From NCBI GenBank assembly GCA_018873245.2, contig JAEMBT020000009.1, positions 7,563,288 to 7,627,287 on the forward strand: a stretch of DNA of 64,000 nt, given 5' to 3'. The notes under the pieces were generated by a model. That model was not told the DNA's origin, ran no database searches, and worked only from the letters and a program-made list of their open reading frames with translations. Origin of the DNA: Archegozetes longisetosus (Eukaryota > Arthropoda > Arachnida > Sarcoptiformes > Trhypochthoniidae). Below are positions 23,549-35,150 of this stretch, piece after piece. The translations under genes were made by a program, and so were the position numbers. Every line of letters begins with the position of its first letter. Position 1 is the first letter of the stretch.

Positions 23549-26500
23549 TTAACCCAAAATAGGTTTGTCTACAAATTCGATGGAATCAGTGGCTGAATGC
23601 AATTCAAATATGAAAATATCGTTCTTTCCAGTCTTAAGGAGAGGTGCAGGAATATAAAGTGTGTGTTGAGGTCCAATATGATAATATCGACCGACATTGA
23701 ATCCATTCACAAATACTACTCCTTTAGTCCATTTGTCTAACTTCAAGAATGTATCTTTTGGTGTATCCTTAATATCGAGTTCTGCTCTGAAAAGTGCAGG
23801 ACTTTTCACACTCTCAAATGGTCTTCCCTTTTCTGATTTCAACTCTTCAACAAATTTTTGTTTGAATTCAAGTGGATATATCTTATAATTTGTGTGAACC
23901 TTCTCATCAAGAGACACATCACCATTAAGTCCTTTACGAGCCGTATTCATAGCACTTCCACCATTGACTCGACCAGTATTTTCAACTAATATATCAACGA
24001 TATGTTCATTAAGATTGGCAGAAAATTCTGCATCAGTTGTATTCAAAACGTAATCCTTAGCACTATCTACAACTGCAACTTCTTTATGGTCTATTAAAAT
24101 GAGACCACGATCTGAAACACCACCTTTAGTGAAAGAACAATATTTTAGAATAAAATCATAATTAGTCATGGTTTGATTAGTACATAGTCAAAGGTTTTTA
24201 TTAATTACCCGTAAGTTTCAAATGTTTAAATTTATTGGCAACAGTTCTATAGAGAGTGAAACCAAAATTTTGTCCATAGTTTTGTCCAATATTCAATGAT
24301 TCCATGTGTTGTGGCTTATCGGAAGTTATTGGTTTCATTTTGTTCAATATGTCTTCTAGTGACAAATAATCAAGTATTTTAACCACACCATAATGTGCAG
24401 CATTTGCAACTTCTGGGGGTTTTGGAATGTGAATGTTTGGACCGTTTCTTTCTTTAGTAAACTTTTCAAACAATTCTTTTGCTTTCCAGTACTTATCTGT
24501 ATAATTACCTAAAATAATGAACAAAAATATTAAAAATGATAAAACAGTTGTAAAAGTTGTTAGAGTTACTTCAATCGGAAACTGAGAGTTGAAGGTGATG
24601 TAGACTTTCCTATAGAACACATTAGTCGATTTTACATTAAATTGAGCTTATTAATAAAGTTTAAAATTGGGGGACCTTTACTATCAAAGTTTATGGTCGT
24701 ATTTTCCTAAGTCCGTCAAGTAAAAACTTGATGGTTTGAATTTGAGTGATTGATCAAACATTTGAACCCCCAACTAGAGCTCGAACATGTAAACCCTAAA
24801 CCCGTTGAAGACCCGTAAAAGCCCAAATCCGTACAGTTGGATTTTAAAAATCTTCCTCCCAAACCCTAACATTAGGAAATTGTAGATTTTCTTAGAAATT
24901 AAAACGTTCAATTCATGTGCAGGATTTTTGAAGGAAAATTTTTAAAACCAACTGTAGTTTGGTTTACGAATCTCCAACGGGTTTAGGGTTTATATGTTTG
25001 AGCTCTACCCCCAACAAATACATTGAGTTGTGAGTGTGAACTTTCCGGGGATCTATCATATGGTAGTCAACTAGCCCCTAAACTTCTACTTAAGGGCTAG
25101 CAGGTCCTCAAAAGTTTGGAAAAATACGACCATTAATCCAAGATTAGTCTAATAGGTCGTCAAGTTTAAAGTTTACTAAAATAAAAACCTTCACGGACTA
25201 AAGTAGTGTTATGGTCAATATTTTGCGCCTTCAGGTCCACCGGTAATAGAGACAAAGAGGCGAATTTCATGAATTTTCGTCTATATTCAGTACCTTAATT
25301 AGTAGTTTTTAAAAATTAAGTACTTTTAATCACCCTTAATGTATGGATCTTAATCGGGAACAAATTCGGGCAAAAGTATCTTTTGATTGAAGAAAGAGGG
25401 TGGAAAAGAAACTAAAATGCGATGTATTCCTCCTTTACAGCCTCCTTTTCCAACCATAAGAAATTTGTCGTTCGAATTTGTTCCCGACTAACAAATACTT
25501 GATTTTTTAATACTTTTAATTAAGGTACTAAATATAGGCGAAGATTCATGAAATTCGAAACTTAAGCCTCTATTTGATTTTGTCTCTAACTATACAATAT
25601 TACCGGTGGATATCTGAAGGCGCAAAATTTATTGACTAAACTAATATTTTAAAATTCTCAATTTCTAATTGAAGTAACTGCAAATGAAATACAAACCAGA
25701 CTCAGAAAGTGGCGCGTTGTAGTCATAACTAGTGATTACATGTCCACCATTCATAAAACCAAAATTGGTTCCACCGATGAACATATAAAAGTTGATCGAA
25801 GAATTGACTTTGAATAAGATATCTGAGACTTCTTTCTCGAAGTGTCCAATAGTCATAGTGTGATGTTTATCTCCCCAATTATCGAACCAACCTGGCCAAA
25901 ACTCTGACACATATAAAGGCTTATTTGGCTGATTCTTGCGTAAAGTTGACAGAATAACAGCTGCATTACTGTTTAAATTGGCTGTCTCTAAGACTCCTTC
26001 AAAATGATTAAACAAAACATGTGAGGATTCAATTAAATACTTAAGCAAACAATTTTAAAAATATGAATGACACTGAAGTGTGTTTCGTTAAACACTAAAT
26101 TTGAATACCTGTCAAATTCTTGATTGGATTTAGCTGTGCATGTGATCCTGGATCTGAAGTGAATAACAATTCTTTAAAGCCATGTTTCTCTACTGTGTTC
26201 TTAAGGAAAGAAAGATATTCCATATCGTTCTCATTACGAACCCCTCCGTATTCATTCTCGAGTTGGAAAGCAATAATCGGTCCACCATTTACTGAGAATT
26301 GAAAATCTTTGACAATATCGAGCACTTTTACGTAATATTTTTCGACTGCTTCTAAATATGGTTTATAATTCGACCTCAATCTCATGTGCGGATCTCTGAG
26401 AAGCCAAGCGGGAAATCCTCCCATTTCCCATTCGGCACAAATATAAGGTCCTGGTCTGTAAACGGCAAACATATCGGCCTCTTTTATGGCTTTAAGGAAA

Positions 26501-26883
26501 GCAGACAAATTCAAGAATCCTGTCTCGAAATCCCAGTTTCCTGGAGTTTCTTCGTGTAGATTCCATGGAGAGTAAAATTGAACCTGAGATAGTTTTAAAA
26601 CTTAATCTAAATATTTTTTTTAAGTTAATTTATTTACCGCATTGAGTCCGGCAGCTTTGAATTTCAGAAGTCTATCCTTCCAATATTGTTGAGGTACTCG
26701 GAAGTAATGTAAGGAACCACTAAAAATAGTTATTTGTTTTCCATTTAGAGTAAAGTGTTCGGAATCTGCCTTTAGTCCGGATTTGATTCCACCGCTTGTA
26801 TAGTACTCATAAAGAGTTTGTTCTGCACAGTTTGAGTAATTTATGAAAATTACTAATAACAAAGAGAGAAGTCTTAAACCCAT
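23549..26883 (-). CDS. Beta-galactosidase, glycoside hydrolase family 35
   Basis: Five exons fit: 26883-26638, 26583-26109, 25996-25697, 24508-24209 and 24123-23549, about 631 residues. Residues 1-20 are a signal peptide ending near NCA. The GH35 TIM barrel follows with LHYFRVPQQYW, GPYICAEWEMGGFPAWLL, GGPIIAFQLENEYGG (acid/base Glu193) and VSEFWPGWFDNWG (nucleophile Glu272). MFIGGTNFGFMNGG is also family-specific. The C-terminal jelly-roll has KGVVFVNGFNVGRYY and HTLYIPAPLL. The enzyme removes terminal beta-linked galactose from glycans and should act in the lysosome or gut lumen. All later junctions are phase 1 and restore the frame. The large fourth intron (about 1.2 kb) carries two foldback repeats. 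A fragment of a second copy lies at 63255-63437. Confidence 0.93.
24670..25145. repeat. Foldback repeat in beta-galactosidase intron 3
   Basis: Outer arms share GGTCGTATTTTCC and its complement; inner arms pair AACCCCCAACTAGAGCTCGA and AAACCCTAAACCCGTTGAAG with their complements near 24960-25015. It has no coding capacity. The block lies in the intron between the exons at 25697 and 24508. Confidence 0.6.
25215..25640. repeat. Second foldback MITE in the same intron
   Basis: Arms begin AATATTTTGCGCCTTCAG and pair across the centre through ACCGGTAAT, GAGACAAA and TTAATTAAGGTACT words. It lies directly beside the previous foldback, so the intron has been enlarged by two insertions. No coding sequence. 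Confidence 0.65.
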
Positions 26884-29002
26884 AATCGAAACGATTATAT
26901 TTATTTTATAACCGTAAACCTGATTCAGAGCTCAAGAATATAAACGAAGTTTTTTTTTTGATTTAAAACTTATATAGATTTCTCTTAAATATAAGCAAAT
27001 GTTATATTTCACATGTTTGAATAGAAAAACAACTGCAATCTGATCAGAATTAGTCTTACTATTGGTAGTCTTAAAATAGAAAATTGATAATCTTTATTAT
27101 CCTGATCTTTAATATCTTAAATCCGTTCTTTAAGCATACAGTAGAAGACAAAAGTATAAATCCCGTTCATGGTTTTATTCACTTAATATAAAAAATTAAA
27201 TATTTGAATAAAAATTATAACTCAAAGAATAAAGTTTATTAAATTTTATTTATTTTGTGTAGATTATAAAGATGTAATTTCATTAGATATATTTCATGTA
27301 ACTAGATTAAAACGATTCTTTGTATTAGACAAAAGTCTATGTCCATAAGCTTTAATTTATTGCAAAATTATTCGTCTTGATTTATAAATAATATACCTTT
27401 CGCCTATCATGTTTTTTAGATAATTTCAATCGCTGCAAAACTGAACATTAAGGTTTAAAAGATAATTTCTTCGTGACATAGACATTTGTTATTTGTATAG
27501 AAAATAAATTTTGAGAGTTTTTAAATTTTCAAACTATTTTTTACAAATGTTTTTGTACACTTTTGTTCTTATACGATCTTAATTGAATTTATATGTTGAG
27601 CAATTATTGTAAACATAGCCTGGGTATTACTTTGACAAGTGTTAAGATGTCTATGAGTGCAAACTCTGATAATCATTTTATATCTAAGGGTTAGTATCAA
27701 GTAGAAAATAATTAACAGAGTGGACATCTTAACACTTGCCTAATATAACACTAATAACACTAGATAATACCCGGACTATGTTTACAATAATTGCTACACA
27801 TATTTTAAATTGCAACACATTATGTGACAATCACACTTTTCTGCCCTTAATAGTGAATCATGTAAACTTTGTTTATTTAGTTTGTCCTTAGGCAAAAATC
27901 TGACTATCGTTATCGCATAGTTCAATTTTAACTTCATTGCTAAAAACAGTGGCTTTACATATGATTTACAAAAGTAATGACCAGTTATATCCAGTTAATT
28001 TCTTTTTCTTAATTTTATTTTAATTATATTCTCTGACTTATTTTTATCTATGTTAAAAAATCAGCACATGTTTCAATGAGAAAATAAGAATTTATTGCTA
28101 TGATAAAACATATAAATTTTAACGCTGATTAATAACATTGGAATTTGAAGTTTAAAAAATATATAGTTTAATAGAGTTATTTGCTTTACGTACAGCATGT
28201 TGTGTACGGCATAGCATAGCATCAGAAGTCACATAACTTTACTTCAAATGTAAATGATAGTTAAATGAAAGTAATTTTAGAAAATGATACTTCTGATGAT
28301 TTAGATATGGAATAAACCAAATTCTTATTCAAATTGTTTAAAATAAAAATTAAAATGATCCCAAATTGGTTAAATTGAGTTTTGGGACAAATTTAAACTT
28401 TCTATTTCAATAAAACTAGAGTGCAACATTGAATAAGTTCTATTTTATTCACTAAGCGATAACTGGTTATTACTTTTTTGCCATTCATATACTGAGTTTA
28501 GTAGGCATTTCACTAATAATTTTAGAAAAGGTGACAAATTGGATCTATTCATTACATATACTGACTAATTGTTTAGTTGTTTGCAATCAATGTCTTAAAC
28601 GCAATTTTAAATGTACAGATTTTGCTTCAAAATTATTTTGTCGCTTTCATCATTATCTCATAATCTATCTACAGTACTTATTTTATGCTGAAATCGCTAA
28701 ATTAGCTCATCGTTTAATATTAAATTAGTTTTCTTTAGACAATTTTATAATTAATATTTTCTAATAAGTCTGTAGATAAGCAAATTAACCATAAATTAAA
28801 CCTTAATAACTCAAGGATACTATAGATATATATTTTAATTACTATTACTAGCAAGGAACTAAACTTTTTTAACTTGACTTGATTTTTTAATAAATTAAGA
28901 AATTTATTCTATAGGGCATAAACTTTTATCCAACATAAATATGTAGACTTAATTTAGTTTAATTTTAAAATATATATCTGATACACAATTAATTGATAGG
29001 AT
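26884..29002. other. Gene-free AT-rich region with one foldback
   Basis: The beta-galactosidase promoter should lie at the left. A ~205 bp foldback occupies about 27598-27801: AGCAATTATTGTAAACATAG at the left is repeated inverted at the right, as is CAAGTGTTAAGATGTC. Nothing else in this stretch reads as a gene; short ORFs such as 28531-28728 lack family features. Confidence 0.5.
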
Positions 29003-29175
29003 ATATGAAAGCGTTTGTGCAAGAGAGAGAAAGATTGGTATAAAATGCACTATAGCATAGTGTACTATCAAAAGGTTCTAACATTTAAGTCAATGTTTAT
29101 TCATAAAGTTATATACGCAACTTATAAGCTATTACTAGAGTTTTTAGTGCTTTTAAATATTAACTTTAATGTATT

Positions 29176-29214
<39 letters not shown>

Positions 29215-29231
29215 CACAAACGCTTTCATAT
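29003..29231. mobile_element. Short TIR element ending in a (CT)n tract, 229 bp
   Basis: Ends ATATGAAAGCGTTTGTGCAA and the exact complement at 29212-29231 enclose a 180-bp interior, with a pure CT run of about 32 bp at 29180-29212 next to the right end. Interior blocks match those flanking the deletion in the long form at 13038-13793. No coding sequence. Confidence 0.75.
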
Positions 29232-29901
29232 GTCTTTCAACGCTATAGACGGATAATGCAGATCATGGAGTACCGAAAACCCTCACTACAAATATAGAAT
29301 ATTTGAAAAACAGAGCAAGAAACAGAGCGTAAACTCTAACGTTTTTGTGATATCTGATTATTCGCTACTAAAGTTAAAATAAAACTGATCAAAATATGAC
29401 TTATTAGAGGAAATATATCCTTTTAAGAGTTTTATTTTAATTTTCATACAATTTAAAACAATTTAAGATATATTAATCACGAATACTATGTTAATTCATA
29501 GTTAATGAAGATTTCGAGATAATGAGAATTGCTTAATTGCGAGATATTTAAATTTAATTTATGAAAAAATAGCAGACTCTGTGATCATTAGAGTAAATTT
29601 TAAATTATTCCAAATTAATGATATTGAAATATATTGTATGTTACGACATGGTATCTAAAATAAATACATGTTTAAGACGAAGCTCTAAATTCAAAGATTA
29701 AAAACCACTCTTATATTATTTTTTAGATAAATATCAATATTATTCTAGTAACCATTGCTATAATACTGTTTTTAAATAAATTTTATAAGGGTCCAGATCT
29801 AATTCTATTATAGTTCTGACGCTGGTAAATAGATATTAAATTATAAGAACAAATTTTTGTCCAAGTAAAATATCGTTGAATACAGGTTTAGTATGTGATT
29901 C

Positions 29902-30780
29902 CTATTCTGACATCTGTATCACTCTGAGAAAAAGTATGGCCATAAGAGAGAGAATCTGTTGAATGAATAAAGTTTAAGGGCTCAAATAAGAGGATTTATA
30001 TTAAAAAACTTTTCAAAATCAGAATAACATTACTTCATAGCATCTGAAATAATTGATGACAAATAATTTCCAACACGAAAATCCTACTCTTTTCGTACCA
30101 ACTCTTTCTATGAAACTCATATACTATAGGATAAGATTTAAAAAATTAATTTTGATAAGAAATTGTCTACAAGGATGGACTTCTTATTCCATGTTCTCTA
30201 TCCACAAAATACTTACTAATATCTTTCTTGAAATACAATCAAGTGACTTATTTTTACATCGAGTCACTTGACTATCTACCGTAATCAATTGATTGAGTAA
30301 TTTATATGATTTATTCGACTCGAAATTGACAGAAGAGGCAGTGTTTATAATGAATAGGAAATTAGTAGTAATTTGAGTTAGAGCGTATCCAAAGATAAAT
30401 TTGCAAATTATATTCATTTCAACGAATACTACAAGATACAAAGAAGTAGTAATAACTGAACCCAATATTAACCAAATCGATAACAAATACTTCGACCAAA
30501 AACTACTGTTATATTCATCTACCTCAGAATATACTGAATGTAATATACGAATTATTCTGATATCTAGTCTAGAATTATTCTTATTTTTTGACTTAAGTAT
30601 GATTTGGTTATTCAATAGTTCGAGTTTGATTTTTAGGTAATAGCACATGATGTAAAAGTAAGCGACGAGCCATAGATTAATTCCAAACACATGATAACAA
30701 CACAATGAAAATAATAGACTTTGAGGAATACCAAAAATGATTGTAAATTCAAATAAGTAACTCTTTTGCAAACTAATTTT
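29902..30780 (-). pseudogene. Third gustatory-receptor-like gene, 5' part not found
   Basis: Exons 30771(or ~30780)-30217, 30123-30034 and 29955-29902 encode the C-terminal ~230 residues of a receptor related to the two at 4.9 and 10.6 kb. Shared blocks include AYFYIMCYYLKIK, FWSKYLLSIWL and TASSVNFESNKSYKLL. The penultimate exon is again 90 nt and reads GFSCWKLFVINYF, followed by a short last exon ending in TAG. Donor GTAAGT and acceptors are intact. The first half, present in one exon in the other copies, is not visible upstream; a Tc1-like element begins about 100 bp away. A possible acceptor (aaattag) at 30780 would allow a distant 5' exon, so pseudogene status is likely but not proven. 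Confidence 0.65.
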
Positions 30781-30879
30781 AAAAATACTTTATCCATTTG
30801 TCTGAAAAATGGTAAAATGTACTACTTTAGAATAATTTTGTAGCTATAAGGTTTTTAAAGGTCGAGGTCACTTGTTATA

Positions 30880-31423
30880 TGGGGCTTTTCATAATTTCTT
30901 GCTAGGGATACACAGAAATAACGAAGTGATTTAAAACTTTCATTTTATTACAACTATAAAGAACTTATCAAAGTACATTATTTACAAGAATTTCAAATTT
31001 CAAAGTGCCCTCCTTGAGCTACACGGCAAGCATCAAAGCATTTTTTCATATTGAAAAGCAAATCTACAAAAAGGTCACTATCATTTTCCAAACTTTTAAG
31101 CACATTTTCGAGGTTTCTTTTGAGCACGCCCTTATGAAGACGAACACCTAGATCCTCCCTTGCCATCAAATCTTCGACTTTATCCTTTATAATGGCACCA
31201 ATGTGTTCCGCAGGGTTGAGATCGGGAGAATTCCCAGACGGTATGCGATACATCGAATGCGTTCAATATAACGCTGTTCTTCATTATCATTAAGCAATTG
31301 ATAAGACATTATGATATAGAAAAAATGCAAAACGTTAGGCACTATTTGTTTACAAAATGTAAAGTTTCTTCAGATAATATGCATGCGCTCTGGACCACTA
31401 GCAAGAAATTATGAAAAATCCCA
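30880..31423 (-). mobile_element. Deleted Tc1/mariner element with transposase C-terminus, 544 bp
   Basis: Inverted ends of about 30 bp (TGGGGCTTTTCATAATTTCT and TGGGATTTTTCATAATTTCT) are flanked by TA at 30878-30879 and 31424-31425. The minus strand 31253-30993 encodes SGNSPDLNPAEHIGAIIKDK and a ~60-residue tail, the end of a Tc1-like DDE transposase with its last Asp-Glu region. The paired and catalytic N-terminal parts are deleted, so it cannot move itself. Confidence 0.85.
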
Positions 31424-33190
31424 TACTTGTATTTTAAAGCTGCTCTATACTGTGTTAAAGATCCGTGAAAATTGGAGATCTGAAGTAGAGTATTATGTAA
31501 TCGCATTACTCCTCTTTAATAAATACTGAGATAGCTATAATTGACACAAATAAATTAAATGGAGAAATAAATTTCATATAATTTCCAAAATCCATAGAAT
31601 TTCGCCACCATTGAAAGTTCTTTATATTCCTGTTAATTCTACGATTGGGCTTAACAATCGCAATATCTACAATAGTTATTTTTTCAATTAAAGCTATTAC
31701 TATTATAATAAACTAGCCAAAAGTGTCTGATTACATGACTATCTCTAATATTTAACTTAAACTTTTAACGAATACAATCTCATGAATGTAAAATACTAAG
31801 TTGAATACTTGACATAAAGTAAATTGGATCAGATAATAACACTTTGAAAATTCTAAAAAAAAACTTTTAGCGCTAGCTACTATAAATGACGAATAATAGT
31901 AAATTTACATGTTCAAAAGTTTCTTCAAAAAATTAAAATACAATTAAAAATGACTCAAATCTTTTTCTTTCACCAAAAAATGCTTTGATTTGATAACTAA
32001 AGATTCTTTTAGTATAGTTAAAAACTTGAATATCTTATCTTTTTCCCAATGATTTGTGAGTTATTGATAATTAGAGATATTTCTTATAATTGAATACCTA
32101 TTATAATATTATCTTATACTATTTGAAATAATATTCATATAAGACAATTCTACTTTTAAAAATATAACTCATAAGTGAAATAACTGAAGCTAACTACATT
32201 AATATAAAAATCAAAAATGAATACTCAATACCTGTTAACACATAAGTCTTAGACCAATCGATTTTATAAAACCAAAATTTCAATGATCATATTGCAAAAC
32301 TATTTGTCAAACAGGACTTTAAGAAAAAGTGTTTTTGTGTATTTATTTCGAGAAAATTCTCTATGGAAATTAATGGAATTTATATTTATAAGCTTTGAAT
32401 TTAAGGTATTGATTAATATTTTTAGCATTGTTTCAACATATGAAGCTTGAAAACGCGATCATTTATTAACTCAAATCCATTTTCAGTGCCTCGCACTAGT
32501 CAGTATCTATTAAAAAGTCCTTTTACATCATAGAACAGCAATATAAGTTAAATGTCACAAATCAATAAATCTATAGTACCTACATTTGTATCTACCGTTA
32601 CCAGATCAAGTCTGACTCAATTGAGAAAAAATATAAATGAAACATAAGTAAAAATTATAGAAAAGTAGTTTTAATGATTCTGGAAATATTTCCAAAAGAT
32701 GGTTTGCGAGCGAAAGCATTCAATTGAGTAGAACGCTCTCGGATTTCGTTTAATCCGAGTTTCAAAATTTTAACTTATTTTTAGTGAAATAAGAGAAAAG
32801 TTGTGACATTCTAAAGATCATTTATAAACATTTTATTTTGAAATTTATTAATAAAACGAATTTTGCCATCTCTCGGCAACCGGCACTCATTAATAATATT
32901 AAGTCTTTTCAAATTAAAATTTGTCATATAAATTAATTCTAATAAAGAAAATTATTATATCACAAATCCTTATATTTAAAATAATAAATAATAGCACAAC
33001 AATCACAATTACATCATTTATGTAAATATATAAATTGATTCCATCTAAAATCAATATAGTTATAAACATAAACCCTGATAAATAATATACGTTAGTATTA
33101 TAATTATTGGCATATCAATCTCATCTGATATTTCATAATTGTATGCTCACTAAAACTAAATCCTATTATAGTAAATTTCTAGTAATTTCT
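31424..33190. other. Gene-free AT-rich region
   Basis: About 1.8 kb of very AT-rich DNA. I looked on the minus strand for the missing first exon of the truncated receptor and did not find it. No transposon ends or RNA genes are recognisable. Confidence 0.4.
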
Positions 33191-33226
33191 TCAATACCAG
33201 TACCTCAGATACACTGACGCTGTATC

Positions 33227-33560
33227 GTGCTCAATCGAGCACGTACCTTCAATCTATCACTAATAACTCTATTAGCAGCGACGTGCCAATGTCTTCATAC
33301 TAGTTTGAAATATCGGTCAACGGGACATCGTTACCAGCCCCGTTTCACTTGGCTTAGTCGGCAGGATAACTGGTCGATACTTCAACATCATTTGCAGATG
33401 TCCGTGAATACTACATCGACACTGCTATCAACACATTTGCCTAAGCAAGGAAGTGTTTCCACAACAGCAAAGCCATCTCAACGATAGATGACAATTCCTA
33501 AGGACATAGCCATAGCCAGGAGGCTAACCGAAGATGACGGGAGAATCGCCAGAAAGAAAT
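33227..33560 (+). pseudogene. Possible degenerate histone H3-like sequence
   Basis: This block is clearly richer in GC than its surroundings. Across frame changes it gives LKYRSTGHRYQPRF..WLSRQDN, then after a stop MTIPKDIAIARRL. The order and spacing are reminiscent of the histone H3 fold (YQRSTxLLxPRLPFxRLVREI ... VTIMPKDIQLARRI). Matches are short and the middle does not align, so this is only a suggestion. If real, it is a heavily damaged copy of an H3 or centromeric H3 variant. The following sequence to 33760 is open in parts (RKLAEGLKKAKKVSD) but unidentified. Confidence 0.25.
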
Positions 33561-33787
33561 ACTCTTGAGCTTATCTTTGGGAGAACGGAATACTCAGCAG
33601 GAGCATCACCTCATACGCCGATTGTTACGAGCCCAACGTCGAACTTAACGCAAATTGGCGGAAGGACTCAAGAAAGCCAAAAAAGTCTCAGACGTAGCCG
33701 CTCATGAACGTTTACCACTGAAGAATAATTTCAACAGTCATCAAATGTCACTAGAAATCAGTAGTGTTTACCCTATGTTTACTCTAA

Positions 33788-34054
33788 GCAATGAAACGTT
33801 GGTTAGACTTGAAGTGACTTTTCTATTTTATGATTACAGGACACATGATACTCAATGTTAACTATAGTCACAATTTTATGGACTTATTGTTAGGCTTTTA
33901 TTTTCAGTACTTCTTTTATATAACAAAGTTTTTTATTTCTAAACTTCATTTTAAAAAATTGAGAATCGTTTAATTGGATATTAAATTTAGAAGGCATGAG
34001 CAACTGTGATGAGAATGACCCCAAAAAACTGGACAATAAGTGTGAAAGTAAAAC
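33788..34054. repeat. Half copy of a foldback element abutting the palindrome
   Basis: This 267-bp block matches 47985-48252 in the right arm almost base for base (and, inverted, about 42126-42391 in the left arm). It stops exactly where the MULE terminal repeat begins (GTAAAAC|GGTAGTG), whereas the internal copies continue. It therefore marks a junction between a dispersed repeat and the outer end of the left MULE. Confidence 0.75.
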
Positions 34055-34204
34055 GGTAGTGTCTATTTGTACAGGTACTTTTCTTTATTAAAGAATATAA
34101 GGTATTAATTTGTAAATTAATTACTGAATTATTATTCAAACTAAATTTTGATAATTTTAAAACTGAAATCTTTATTCTTATCTTTCGATTTGATTAAATA
34201 AAAG

Positions 34205-34875
34205 TGAATCCGGGCTAATGGATCTAGAGGTTTCCGAACCCCACCCCGAGTGTAATAAAGCATTGGATTCAGTTCGTCGATTTGAACATTTTGATACTAC
34301 ACTAGACCACTTCCAACAATAACCTGACCACTTCTGGCCAACTCCGACGGAAGTGGTGGACCCCGCCAAGTGATATATCGTTGGACTCAGAACATCAAAC
34401 TGAGCATTTTGACACCACTTGATCAAATATCTCAAGTAGTTCTCGAGATATTCAACTTTTAGTTCTATAACTCACCATGTCGGCATAAAGTTACGAGAAG
34501 CTAACATCGTCTATAGGTGCAACCTAGACTTAAACTCCTCGAAAATAGATAAACCTGGATTTCTCGAGTCGTAACCCAGGTTTATCCATTACGAGGTACT
34601 AAACCAAACAAAAATGAACATCTCAACTACCACTTGTGTTATTTTACCAAATGAGTTATCAAAATGCTCAGTTGGGTATAATGAGTCCAATGATATATCA
34701 CTTGGCGGGGTCAGTCGCTCCCGTCGGGAGTTGGCTAGAAGTTGTCAGGTTCGGGTCAGAAGTAGTCTAGTGTGATATTAAAATGTTCAGTTCGACAAAC
34801 TGAATCTAATGATGTATCACACTTGGGGATAGGGAGTTGAGAATCCCCTTAGATTCAATAGCCTGGATTGACCCG
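34205..34875. repeat. Foldback element near the outer end of the left arm
   Basis: Two inverted halves of about 330 bp, clearly related but diverged, share ACTTGGCGGGGTC, CATTGGACTCA and AAACCTGG..TTCTCGAG words around a centre near 34540. The outer ends read GAATCCGGGCTAATGGATC and the inverted TCAATCCAGGCTATTGAATC. An identical copy is at about 55501-56172 in the right arm. It lies downstream of the transposase stop and has no gene; short ORFs inside are repeats. Confidence 0.75.
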
Positions 34876-35150
34876 AAAATATTCAATTATTCTTACAAAA
34901 TTTTTTTATTTTTTCAACTCATTAGCAATTAACCCTAACAAAAATTGTCATTGTTTGGAGAAAATTGTAAAATATCAGTTAGTACAATAATATTTTTGAA
35001 CAATTAATATTTTTATTTAAAATCCATTGATTTTGAAGTATTTCATTGCATTTAACATTGTTTGGAAAATAACTTTGGAATATGTAAAGATTTTACAAAC
35101 CAATAAAATAGACAAGTATTCGGCTAAATTTTATATCAAATATCTGTATC

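Noticed and set aside
24790..24815. AAACCCTAAACCCG, plant-telomere-like
   Set aside because: It is part of a foldback arm and appears inverted at about 24960-25000; not a telomere array.
34178..34435. ORFs of 80-85 codons at the outer ends of the arms (also 55956-56198)
   Set aside because: They read through a foldback repeat and differ only because of the two-base indel between arms; not genes.
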